This document shows, piece by piece, positions 1-5,945 of a stretch of 15,133 nucleotides of DNA (positions are counted from its first letter, which is position 1; each line of letters opens with the position of its first letter). The DNA is from CAMBDR01 sp046597185 (GTDB lineage: Bacteria > Pseudomonadota > Gammaproteobacteria > Burkholderiales > Burkholderiaceae_D), in assembly GCA_046597185.1 (NCBI GenBank), contig JBKJLF010000563.1:1-15133 (forward strand). Direction: 5' to 3'. A model generated the notes under the pieces. It was given only the letters and a program-made list of their open reading frames with translations. It did not search any database and was not told where the DNA came from. The translations under genes were made by a program, and so were the position numbers.

Positions 1-88
1 CAGAACCGCCGCAACTCATCAACAAGGGGCCGGACAGGGCGATGGCGAAAAGATGCAGATATTTTCTCAATGAATACGATATTTTCAT
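1..88 (-). CDS. N-terminus of a lipoprotein (partial, cut by window edge)
   Basis: Reading the minus strand from an ATG at 88 gives 29 codons that run off the left edge. The peptide starts MKISYSLRKY, continues with a hydrophobic stretch (LHLFAIALSGPLL) and then a lipobox L23-M24-S25-C26 followed by Gly-Gly-Ser. This is a textbook type II signal peptide, so the mature protein would be lipid-anchored at Cys26 in the cell envelope. An AAGGA ribosome-binding site lies about ten bases upstream on the minus strand, which supports this start. The mature domain is outside the window, so its function cannot be called. It is divergent from the zinc-finger gene to the right, with about 80 bp between the two starts. 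Confidence 0.75.
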   Translation of the reverse strand, partial: MKISYSLRKYLHLFAIALSGPLLMSCGGS

Positions 89-105
89 GATGGTTTTTCC
101 TTTTT

Positions 106-128
106 GACTGAGGTAGAATCAGTCTACC
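106..128. promoter_or_regulatory. Overlapping inverted repeats in divergent promoter region
   Basis: Two nested inverted repeats lie between the lipoprotein and zinc-finger genes: GACTGA (106-111) with TCAGTC (119-124), and GGTAGA (112-117) with TCTACC (123-128). They cover TAGAAT (114-119), a plausible -10 element for the rightward gene, with a weak -35 (TGGTTT, 91-96) 17 bp upstream. A regulator bound here could affect both divergent genes. The symmetry is seen directly; a role as operator is inference. Confidence 0.35.
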
Positions 129-168
129 AATTAAGTCGCCGGAAATGCGCACTTTTGTTGAATTTAAT

Positions 169-399
169 ATGATTAATCCACTAATTTCTGCCATAAAAAC
201 ATCGCCCGAGCTGGCGCAATGCGTTCACTGTGGCGCAAGCACACTGACCGTTAAACCGCTTACCCGCAGCTTTGGCAGGGGCGACAAATTGTTGATTGTC
301 GAGAATGTGCCGATGTGGGCTTGCGCCACCTGTGGGGAATCTTGGTTTACGGCACAAACCATGCATGAGATCAAACGGCTTAAGCGTACCAGACCGTAG
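169..399 (+). CDS. YgiT/MqsA-type zinc-finger protein (orphan antitoxin-like)
   Basis: A 76-aa protein with two CxxC knuckles, C18-x-x-C21 and C52-x-x-C55, separated by a beta-rich segment (GRGDKLLIVENVPMWAC). This is the layout of the YgiT-type zinc-finger domain of MqsA-like antitoxins. The second knuckle is followed by GESWFTAQTMHEIKRLK, as in short members of the family that lack the C-terminal DNA-binding helix-turn-helix of full-length MqsA. Such proteins are usually partnered with a small RelE/DUF4258-type toxin, but none is encoded on either side: the left neighbour is a divergent lipoprotein and a repeat follows directly. The end, KRLKRTRP, is abrupt, so the C-terminus may be shortened. 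An in-frame ATG at 145 would add eight residues; neither start has a convincing ribosome-binding site, and 169 is preferred because it keeps a short lead-in to the first knuckle. Confidence 0.75.
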   Translation: MINPLISAIKTSPELAQCVHCGASTLTVKPLTRSFGRGDKLLIVENVPMWACATCGESWFTAQTMHEIKRLKRTRP

Positions 400-400
400 C

Positions 401-481
401 CCGTAGGATGGGCACCCGTGCCCACGCGGTGCAATTGATCTGCACATCGACTTGGTTTAATTAAAGCCGATCTGCACCTAC
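401..481. repeat. Hairpin-rich intergenic repeat, REP-like
   Basis: Directly after the zinc-finger stop codon comes a compact element with TGGGCAC (409-415) facing GTGCCCA (418-424), which folds as a stem of six pairs with a four-base loop. It is followed by two copies of GATCTGCAC (437-445 and 469-477). The element is bracketed by GTAGG (403-407) and CCTAC (477-481), which are complementary. The GTAGGaTGGGCAC...GTGCCCAcGCGG pattern resembles interspersed REP-type palindromes in many proteobacterial genomes. Only one copy is in this window, so dispersal cannot be judged here. It could also serve as a transcript end for the upstream gene. Confidence 0.45.
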
Positions 482-502
482 AATTTTCAGAAAGGAACCG
501 CG

Positions 503-727
503 ATGCCTAAATGGACTGGATTTGCCGCACGTGAAGGCGGGTCTGATTTTGCAGACAAAAAAAAGCTGCCACATTTGGCAGACAACCACGAAACAGAATT
601 ATCTGACGATGGAATCATCGAAGGCTGCCGCCAAGTTTTGGCGGATATTGATGCCCAGACGGGTGACAACGCAAAATCCTGGACGGAACAGTTCAAGGAC
701 TCCCCATTTTATATTTCCCCTAAATAA
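503..727 (+). CDS. Small acidic protein of unknown function (first gene of overlapping pair)
   Basis: A 74-aa protein, not recognised. It is acidic (14 Asp/Glu against 9 Lys/Arg by my count), lacks a signal peptide or membrane segment, and has a central predicted-helical portion (DDGIIEGCRQVLADIDAQ). The start is supported by AAAGGAA at 491-497, six bases before the ATG. Its TAA stop (725-727) shares a base with the ATG of the next gene (727-729), so the two are almost surely translated from one transcript with coupling. A small acidic first gene coupled to a larger second gene is the layout of many antitoxin-toxin pairs, but I see no motif that places it in a known family. Confidence 0.6.
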   Translation: MPKWTGFAAREGGSDFADKKKLPHLADNHETELSDDGIIEGCRQVLADIDAQTGDNAKSWTEQFKDSPFYISPK

Positions 728-1239
728 TGAGTTACGAACACATCCACTGGAAGAACGTGCTTTTTGAAATCGCCGGCGAATTGGAGCCGCGCTTCATGCT
801 TAAGTTGGATATCGATTCCGATGTGGTCGAAGAGATGGAGCATCACCTGCGCAGGACGCTTTCGCACCTATCCTTGGGCACGCGACCGAATGTTGCAAAA
901 ATAGCTGGTCATGTTTCTTTTTGGATCAGAAAGCTCAAGCCGATTTCATTTTCAGAGGACTCGCCCAATAAATTACTGGTGATCAACGAGTTGGTCGCCG
1001 TTCTGGTTGGTGGCGGAATCTGCGCCCGCTATTTCGACGATACGTCCAAATCCTCATTCGTTCTTTCAAAGCGCTTATTGTACGATTGGTCTAGTTCGCT
1101 GCGTTTCAACTCCCACTCGCCACATAGTTGCGCCATTACATCAAGGACGCGTCGCAATGCCCCCAAAACGCTTGCCATATTTTACGAATTATCGTACCGT
1201 AGCCAGACGAGTTTGGAGTCGCGCTGCATCATGCGATAG
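727..1239 (+). CDS. Unknown protein, translationally coupled to upstream small gene
   Basis: A 170-aa protein, not recognised. It starts MSYEHIHWKNVLFEIAGEL inside the stop codon of the preceding gene. The first 115 or so residues look like a normal soluble protein with amphipathic helices (DVVEEMEHHLRRTLSHL; IAGHVSFWIRKLKPI) and a small hydrophobic stretch (LLVINELVAVLVGGGICARYF). The last 40 residues are unusually rich in Ser, Arg and Thr and compositionally unlike the rest, so a frameshift or fused tail near 1130-1150 is possible. There is no signal peptide. Position after a small acidic partner and before a YefM antitoxin suggests a mobile accessory cassette; a toxin role would be a guess. 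Confidence 0.5.
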   Translation: MSYEHIHWKNVLFEIAGELEPRFMLKLDIDSDVVEEMEHHLRRTLSHLSLGTRPNVAKIAGHVSFWIRKLKPISFSEDSPNKLLVINELVAVLVGGGICARYFDDTSKSSFVLSKRLLYDWSSSLRFNSHSPHSCAITSRTRRNAPKTLAIFYELSYRSQTSLESRCIMR

Positions 1240-1273
1240 TGCCCCAATTGTTTGCCCACCCACCTTGCGAAAC

Positions 1274-1543
1274 ATGATGAATCATCTAACCTTCAGCCAA
1301 GCCAATGCAAACTTAGAAACCCTTATGGATCAAGTCTGCCAAGACCATTCTCCCACAGTCATCACCAGCACCAACGGCGAACCTGTGGTCATGCTATCGC
1401 TGGCCGACTACAACAGCATGGCAGAAACCATGTACCTGCTCAGTTCCACCAAAAACGCCAGCCGCCTGATGGAATCCATTGCGCAATTGCGTCACAGTAA
1501 AGCCAAACAACGGCCACCGATTCGCGAAGCAAACCAACCGTGA
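1274..1543 (+). CDS. yefM: Phd/YefM-family antitoxin (orphan)
   Basis: About 88 aa, starting MMNHLTFSQANANLETLMDQV; the second ATG (1277) is an equally good start and neither has a clear ribosome-binding site. The sequence follows the YefM pattern closely: an N-terminal strand-helix DNA-binding dimer (FSQANANLETLMDQVCQDHSP), the ITSTNGEPVVMLSLADYNSM core, and the C-terminal toxin-binding helices (ETMYLLSSTKNASRLMESIAQL). In known systems YefM represses its own operon and neutralises the ribosome-dependent RNase YoeB encoded immediately downstream. Here the 157 bp to the convergent histidine kinase contain no YoeB-like reading frame, so this is an antitoxin without an adjacent toxin, either a relic or an anti-addiction module. 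Length matches the family, so the antitoxin itself appears intact. Confidence 0.85.
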   Translation: MMNHLTFSQANANLETLMDQVCQDHSPTVITSTNGEPVVMLSLADYNSMAETMYLLSSTKNASRLMESIAQLRHSKAKQRPPIREANQP

Positions 1544-1673
1544 TTGTAGAACCACCCAAGCTGTGGCCCTGCTGTTTTTGCAAGCCCTATTGCATTTGGC
1601 GGCGTTTTAATGGAAGCGGTATTTGGGCCATACGAAATGGTTTTGGCAGCACAAGCATAAAGGATATTTATAT

Positions 1674-1689
1674 TTGGCGAATGCGCCAA
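1674..1689. terminator. Hairpin between convergent genes, possible weak terminator
   Basis: TTGGCG (1674-1679) and CGCCAA (1684-1689) form a perfect six-pair stem with an AATG loop, sitting between the YefM stop and the convergent histidine-kinase stop. It is followed by TTTC on the plus strand and by an A/T-rich run on the minus strand, but no long U tract on either side, so it would be a weak terminator at best. Confidence 0.35.
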
Positions 1690-1700
1690 TTTCATGAAGC

Positions 1701-3461
1701 TTATTGCCCCACGCCAATTCTCTCAACACTGTTGAGAGAATCCCGGCCTGCAACCGAGCCCCGTGTGCCCCCACCCGCTCCCCCATCAAACCGCGCCCGA
1801 TAAGGCAAATAAACCGTAAAAGTCGTCCCACCCCCCATCGACGTCTGAAACTCAATCCGCCCACCCTGCTTTTCAACAATCTTCTGCACAATGTACAACC
1901 CCAAGCCTCTGCCCTCGCCCGCCGCCCTGGTGCTGAAAAAAGCATCAAAGATACTGCCTTGTATTTCCTTCGCAATCCCAACACCCGTATCACCCACCAC
2001 CAACACCGCCTCGTCACCACAGCGCCGCAAACCCAGCGTCAGGCATCCCTTGTAATCCATGGCCTGCAGCGCATTGCGAATCAGGTTGCTCCAAAGCTGC
2101 GTCACATCCTCCGGCACCGCGTACACCTGGGCAATCGGTTCAATCTCACGCACCAACACCACCCCTTCGCGCAGCAGGCTTTGGTAGCCCTGCAATGCCA
2201 CGTCCAGTTGCTTGGCCACATCGGTGGCAACCACGTCATCCAAACTGGCATCCCGTGCGAGCGATTTGAGCGCCGCCACCACCTCGGAAACCCGCTCCGC
2301 CGCCAGATTGATGTTGCGGCTGCTGCTAATGAGCGAGGCGATGTTGTCGGCCGTATGCAATATAAAAACACACTCAGGGTGGCGCAGCAGCGGCAAATAC
2401 TCCGCCCAAACAGACTGCGCATGCAAGCGCACCAAAATCCCCGCCTTATGGTCAGCCCCTTCAATGCCAGCCGCCGCAAGCTGGGCGCGCAGATCACGCC
2501 TGATGGCGCGCTCCTCGCGCGTGCTGTACTCGCCCATGTGCGTGCGCGCATGTTGCAGCAGCGCGGCAAAATGCCGCTGGTCTTCTTCGCTCAGGATTTT
2601 GAACAACTGCGGCAGCCACTGCAAAGCATGGTCAATCGAACTTCTGATATGTTTGCCGCTGGATTTGACCGCACTGATGGGCGTATTGATTTCATGCGCG
2701 ATATTGGCCACCAACTGCCCGAGCGATGCCAATTTTTCGGCCTGGATAAGCTGGTGTTGCGTCGCCCGCAATTGATCAAGCGTGGTTTTCAGCTCCAGCG
2801 TGCGCGCCTCCACGGCGGCCTCAAGCGTGTGCTCGGACTGCTTGAGTTGCTCAATCAAGGCTTGTTGCGCCTCTAACAGCCTTTGCTTGTCCAACGCCAC
2901 CGCCGACTGCGATGCAATGGCTTCCACATAGCGCACAATCTCTGCAGGAAAGGGAATCACCTCGTTACTGTCCCGATCCAGCGCATTGAGCAATTGCATG
3001 ACCCCCAACACCTCACTACCATCGGGCGATAGCGGCACCACCAACATGGAAATGGTGCGAAAGCCGGAAGCGTCGCTAAACTGGCGGGTGCCGGATAGGT
3101 CAAACCCGGTTTCGAGATATACATCGTCGATTTGTACCGTGCGGTTGTGCAAGGCCACCCAGGTGGCAACAAAGCGCTCATTAGGCCTGCCGTCGGGGAG
3201 ATACAGCGGAATTTCAGCCATCGGCAAACTGGTGTCATTGGTGCGCAGCGCAAACACCAGCGTGCCGTGTTCCGATTTCATAAACAACGTGGCGGCAGCG
3301 CAATGTGCAATATCGCGGGTGCCGAACAAAATATTCTTGAGTAGGCAGTTGTGATCTTTTTCACGGCTCAGCAACAGGCAGGTTTCAACCAGCCGTGCCA
3401 ATTTTTCCTCGGCCATGCGCTGATCATGGCGAAACGAGCTTGAATCAGAATCATCCGTCAT
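1701..3461 (-). CDS. GAF-domain sensor histidine kinase (orphan)
   Basis: A 586-aa cytoplasmic kinase. Residues about 20-190 form a GAF sensor, 191-245 a coiled coil, then the phosphoacceptor box with His256 (IAHEINTP). The catalytic domain shows the N box (N459, N463 in NLIRNA), G1 (D491-T-G-V-G-I), F box (IFDAFFS) and G2 (GEGRGLGL, 515-522). It should autophosphorylate on His256 in response to a ligand or redox signal at the GAF domain. About 200 residues separate the His from the N box, clearly longer than the usual 100-130, so the dimerisation region carries an extra helical insert. The Gly-rich tail after YLPYRARFDG is not part of the fold. A longer frame to 3554 exists, but GGAGGG before the ATG at 3461 fixes this start. 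No response regulator is adjacent; the divergent neighbour is a transporter. Confidence 0.9.
   Translation of the reverse strand: MTDDSDSSSFRHDQRMAEEKLARLVETCLLLSREKDHNCLLKNILFGTRDIAHCAAATLFMKSEHGTLVFALRTNDTSLPMAEIPLYLPDGRPNERFVATWVALHNRTVQIDDVYLETGFDLSGTRQFSDASGFRTISMLVVPLSPDGSEVLGVMQLLNALDRDSNEVIPFPAEIVRYVEAIASQSAVALDKQRLLEAQQALIEQLKQSEHTLEAAVEARTLELKTTLDQLRATQHQLIQAEKLASLGQLVANIAHEINTPISAVKSSGKHIRSSIDHALQWLPQLFKILSEEDQRHFAALLQHARTHMGEYSTREERAIRRDLRAQLAAAGIEGADHKAGILVRLHAQSVWAEYLPLLRHPECVFILHTADNIASLISSSRNINLAAERVSEVVAALKSLARDASLDDVVATDVAKQLDVALQGYQSLLREGVVLVREIEPIAQVYAVPEDVTQLWSNLIRNALQAMDYKGCLTLGLRRCGDEAVLVVGDTGVGIAKEIQGSIFDAFFSTRAAGEGRGLGLYIVQKIVEKQGGRIEFQTSMGGGTTFTVYLPYRARFDGGAGGGTRGSVAGRDSLNSVERIGVGQ
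1717..1741. repeat. Perfect 11-bp inverted repeat in the 3' end of the kinase gene
   Basis: ATTCTCTCAAC (1717-1727) and GTTGAGAGAAT (1731-1741) are exact reverse complements with only ACT between them. The hairpin lies inside the last coding stretch of the histidine kinase (residues DSLNSVERI), a short distance before its stop. No U tract follows on either strand, so it is not an ordinary intrinsic terminator. Confidence 0.6.
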
Positions 3462-3584
3462 TGCGATGCACCCTCCGGCCAGAAGCCAAAACACGGCGAC
3501 ACGGGCAGCCACCCACCCGGTCAAAACCCAATTTTGCCACAAAAGAACAGCCAATCAACACGGCAAGCTACCGTTAGCGCAAAC

Positions 3585-3613
3585 TTTAGATGAAAAGATG
3601 ATCCCGTTATGAT
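3585..3613 (+). promoter_or_regulatory. Putative sigma70 promoter for the MFS transporter
   Basis: TTTAGA (3585-3590) and TATGAT (3608-3613) are spaced 17 bp apart. Transcription would begin near 3620, after the ATG at 3609 that opens the longest reading frame. If the promoter is real, that upstream ATG is not in the mRNA and translation starts at 3747. Confidence 0.4.
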
Positions 3614-3658
3614 AGCCTTTGACAGGGTCGCCCCCTTCAGTGAACGGTTGCACATGCC

Positions 3659-3718
3659 CCTTCATTCAACCATTCATTCAACCATTCACCCAACCATTCA
3701 CCCAACCATTCAGCCAAT
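3659..3718. repeat. 12-bp tandem repeat, five units, in the transporter leader
   Basis: Five consecutive 12-bp units follow the pattern CATTCAnnCAAC: one imperfect copy (3659-3670), CATTCATTCAAC (3671-3682), CATTCACCCAAC twice (3683-3706), and CATTCAGCCAAT (3707-3718). They lie in the untranslated leader if translation starts at 3747. In the longer frame they would encode a His-Ser/Pro-Thr-Ile repeat. Length changes here by slippage would not break the gene and might alter its expression. Confidence 0.8.
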
Positions 3719-3746
3719 TTTTTGCCTTATCAGGAGCAGCCCCCCA

Positions 3747-4946
3747 ATGCAAGCCAAACCCGCCAACAAAAGCACGTTAAGTCAAGTCCCCGCCGGCATC
3801 TGGGTACTGGGCTTTGTCAGCATGCTGATGGATATTTCATCAGAAATGATACACAGCCTGCTGCCCCTATTCATGGTCACCCAGCTGGGCACCAGCGTAT
3901 TTGCGGTTGGCATTATTGAAGGCTTGGCCGAGGCAACCGCACTGATCGTGAAAGTGTTCTCCGGCACCTTGAGCGACTATCTTGGCCGTCGCAAGGGCCT
4001 GGCGGTATTTGGCTATGCGCTGGGCGCACTCACCAAGCCGCTGTTCGCGCTCGCCCCCTCCATGGGCATGGTACTCACCGCGCGCCTGCTGGATCGCATC
4101 GGCAAAGGCGTGCGCGGTGCCCCGCGTGACGCACTGGTTGCCGATATCACCCCGCCACATTTGCGCGGGGCCGCGTTTGGCCTGCGCCAATCTCTCGATA
4201 CGGTCGGCGCATTCCTCGGCCCCTTGCTGGGCGTTGGGTTGATGTTACTCTGGGCCAACGACTTTCGCGCGGTATTTTGGGTGGCCGTCATTCCCGGCCT
4301 GATGGCAGTAGCCTTACTGTTCTTCGGTCTGCAAGAGCCTGCCGCGCAAACGGGTGAAAAACGCAGCAATCCCATCCGCCGCGACAACCTCCAGCGCCTG
4401 GGCAGCGCCTACTGGGGCGTGGTGGGCCTGGGTGCGGTGTTTGCGCTGGCGCGCTTTAGCGAAGCGTTTTTGGTGCTGCGCGCCCAGCAAAGCGGTGTGC
4501 CGCTGGCGCTGGTGCCACTGGTCATGGTGGCCATGAATATCGTCTACGCACTGGCGGCCTACCCTTTTGGCAAACTCTCCGACCGCATCAGCCACACAAC
4601 CCTGCTGTGCTACGGCTTGCTGGTTTTGATTGGCGCCGATCTGCTGCTGGCAATCAGCACGCACTGGGCGGTGATGCTGGCTGGCGTCACATTGTGGGGC
4701 ATACACATGGCCATGACGCAAGGTTTACTGGCGGCCATGGTGGCCGCTACCGCCCCGGCCGACTTGCGTGGCACCGCCTACGGCTTTTTTAACCTTGTCA
4801 GCGGTTTGTCCATGCTTGTGGCCAGTGTGCTGGCTGGTTTGCTGTGGGATCAGCTCGGGGCCGCGTTCACCTTCTATGCCAGCGCTGTGTTTTGTGTGCT
4901 GGCACTGCTTGGCCTGGGCTGGCGCGCCATTCGCAGCGCACCTTAA
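3747..4946 (+). CDS. Major facilitator superfamily (MFS_1) transporter, substrate unknown
   Basis: A 399-aa inner-membrane protein with about twelve hydrophobic segments and a central loop near QEPAAQTGEKRSNPIRRDN, the usual 6+6 MFS fold. The loop between segments 2 and 3 carries the MFS motif A signature, G73-T-L-S-D77-Y-L-G-R81-R82-K83. A second conserved stretch, DRIGKGVRGAPRDALVAD (116-133), is typical of one broad bacterial MFS_1 subgroup. Such proteins move small solutes by proton coupling; the sequence does not reveal the substrate. The start at 3747 is chosen because AGGAG (3732-3736) sits ten bases upstream and because the frame beyond it covers a low-complexity tandem repeat. It is divergent from the histidine kinase, which could be a regulator, though no phosphorelay partner is present to connect them. 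Confidence 0.9.
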   Translation: MQAKPANKSTLSQVPAGIWVLGFVSMLMDISSEMIHSLLPLFMVTQLGTSVFAVGIIEGLAEATALIVKVFSGTLSDYLGRRKGLAVFGYALGALTKPLFALAPSMGMVLTARLLDRIGKGVRGAPRDALVADITPPHLRGAAFGLRQSLDTVGAFLGPLLGVGLMLLWANDFRAVFWVAVIPGLMAVALLFFGLQEPAAQTGEKRSNPIRRDNLQRLGSAYWGVVGLGAVFALARFSEAFLVLRAQQSGVPLALVPLVMVAMNIVYALAAYPFGKLSDRISHTTLLCYGLLVLIGADLLLAISTHWAVMLAGVTLWGIHMAMTQGLLAAMVAATAPADLRGTAYGFFNLVSGLSMLVASVLAGLLWDQLGAAFTFYASAVFCVLALLGLGWRAIRSAP

Positions 4947-4977
4947 AACCCGGCACACAGAAATTTTTTATCTTTTT

Positions 4978-5007
4978 TTGGTAATCATTGGCGTATTGCA
5001 TTAAAAT
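4978..5007 (+). promoter_or_regulatory. Putative sigma70 promoter for the pilin gene
   Basis: TTGGTA (4978-4983) and TAAAAT (5002-5007), 18 bp apart, lie just upstream of the pilin and after the MFS stop. A T-rich run precedes them, but there is no stem, so no clear terminator separates the two genes. Confidence 0.4.
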
Positions 5008-5048
5008 GACTCATTTATTGCACCACACCACCATGTCAGGGGTTTCCA

Positions 5049-5516
5049 ATGATGCAAGCCAAACCAAGCCGTCAAGCTGGTTTCACCTTAATCGAATTGA
5101 TTGTTGTCATCGTCATCCTGGGGATTTTGGCGGCCACCGCACTACCCAAGTTTAGCGATTTGAGCATTGATGCGCGCGTCTCCAGCATCAGTGCCGCCAA
5201 TGGTGCGCTCTCAGCCACCGCCGCCATGGCGCATGGCAAATATCTGGCCACCTCGCCGCGCCCGGTCACGGTCATATTTGAGGGCGTCACCCTGACCTTT
5301 TCCACCGCCTTTGCCTCCGGCTACCCCAAGGCCGATGCCAATTTGGCAGCCGCTGCAGGTTTGAACGCGTCAGACTATACGTTGAGCGCTTCCGGCACCA
5401 CACTCACGGTGGTCCCGGTCAACGCAAACACGCCGGAAAAGTGTTTTGTCACCTATGACGAACCCGTTTCGGCAACTGACGCACCCGTGTTAACCTTAAC
5501 CGCAATAGGCTGCTAA
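5049..5516 (+). CDS. Type IV pilin / MshA-like prepilin
   Basis: A 155-aa prepilin. The leader is short and basic (MMQAKPSRQAG), cleavage by prepilin peptidase is expected after Gly11, and the mature protein begins FTLIELIVVIVILGILAATALP. Mature Glu5 (residue 16) and Pro22 (residue 33) are conserved. The hydrophobic helix is followed by a globular head that ends with a Cys pair (C132 and the terminal C155), the C-terminal disulphide loop of type IV pilins. The short head is close to MSHA-type pilins (MshA) rather than large PilA forms. AGGGG at 5038-5042 is the ribosome-binding site; the adjacent ATG at 5052 is equally possible. No assembly ATPase, platform protein or peptidase gene is nearby, so it would depend on machinery encoded elsewhere. 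Confidence 0.9.
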   Translation: MMQAKPSRQAGFTLIELIVVIVILGILAATALPKFSDLSIDARVSSISAANGALSATAAMAHGKYLATSPRPVTVIFEGVTLTFSTAFASGYPKADANLAAAAGLNASDYTLSASGTTLTVVPVNANTPEKCFVTYDEPVSATDAPVLTLTAIGC

Positions 5517-5695
5517 ACCACCTTTGCCTGCCAAGGCAGCGTTCAAGCAGAATTCAGCCAGAGCGCGCTGGCCAATTCGGTGGTCAATTCGGCACCGCCC
5601 GTTCTTCACAATCTCTCCTTACATGTATCACATTGCAAAGTTTGCAGCACCCAACCCGGGCACCCGCACCGATCCGCAACAAATGTAACACTTGC

Positions 5696-5725
5696 TTACA
5701 CGCCTGTTCGCCCATCTGCTAAACT
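5696..5725 (+). promoter_or_regulatory. Possible promoter for the 59-aa ORF
   Basis: TTACAC (5696-5701) and TAAACT (5720-5725), 18 bp apart, precede the small gene by about 40 bp. The match is modest. The rest of the 249-bp gap after the pilin gene (5517-5765) shows only a duplicated CAATTCGG and no reading frame I would trust. Confidence 0.3.
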
Positions 5726-5765
5726 GAACTCACAATACAGCAAGTCACATGGAAAGGACGACATC

Positions 5766-5945
5766 ATGAACACCACTAATACACTCCCGCTCGCACTACG
5801 TCGTGCGGCGCAATTGTTGGTATTGGATGTGATTGTTGACGATAACAGCCAAAGCCCTTATGCGATTCCATTCGATGAGATGCTCGACGCTGAAATTGGG
5901 CATTGGCCCGGGGTTGTCGAGGTTACGCCGCGTGCAATAGCTTGA
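5766..5945 (+). CDS. Small protein of unknown function (59 aa)
   Basis: Starts MNTTNTLPLALRRAAQLLVLDVIVDD and ends VEVTPRAIA; not recognised. The start is supported by GGAAAGGA (5751-5758) seven bases before the ATG, better than most genes in this window. The frame opens upstream to 5580, but that part looks non-coding. The composition is ordinary for a soluble protein: an amphipathic helix (LALRRAAQLLVLDVIV) and then an acidic segment (IPFDEMLDAEIGHW). The last 23 bp overlap the end of the VOC gene on the other strand, so the two transcripts are antisense at their 3' ends. It may be a real small gene or a chance frame with a good ribosome-binding site. Confidence 0.5.
   Translation: MNTTNTLPLALRRAAQLLVLDVIVDDNSQSPYAIPFDEMLDAEIGHWPGVVEVTPRAIA

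Noticed and set aside
1540..1803. Plus-strand frame after YefM as a possible YoeB toxin
   Set aside because: Its Trp/Cys/Arg-rich sequence has none of the YoeB pattern, and most of it lies antisense to the kinase gene.
1704..2876. Long plus-strand frame opposite the GAF kinase
   Set aside because: It is the complement of a kinase with complete catalytic motifs; its Arg/His/Gln-rich composition is typical of an antisense shadow.
3462..3554. N-terminal extension of the GAF histidine kinase, with a hydrophobic stretch that could be read as a membrane anchor
   Set aside because: A clear GGAGGG site precedes the ATG at 3461, and the extension falls in the divergent promoter region.
3659..3718. 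Short direct repeats as a CRISPR array
   Set aside because: The units are contiguous 12-mers with no spacers and no cas genes are present.
3609..3746. Upstream N-terminal extension of the MFS transporter
   Set aside because: It encodes a low-complexity His-Thr-Ile repeat from tandem DNA, lacks a ribosome-binding site and overlaps a putative -10 element, whereas AGGAG precedes the ATG at 3747.
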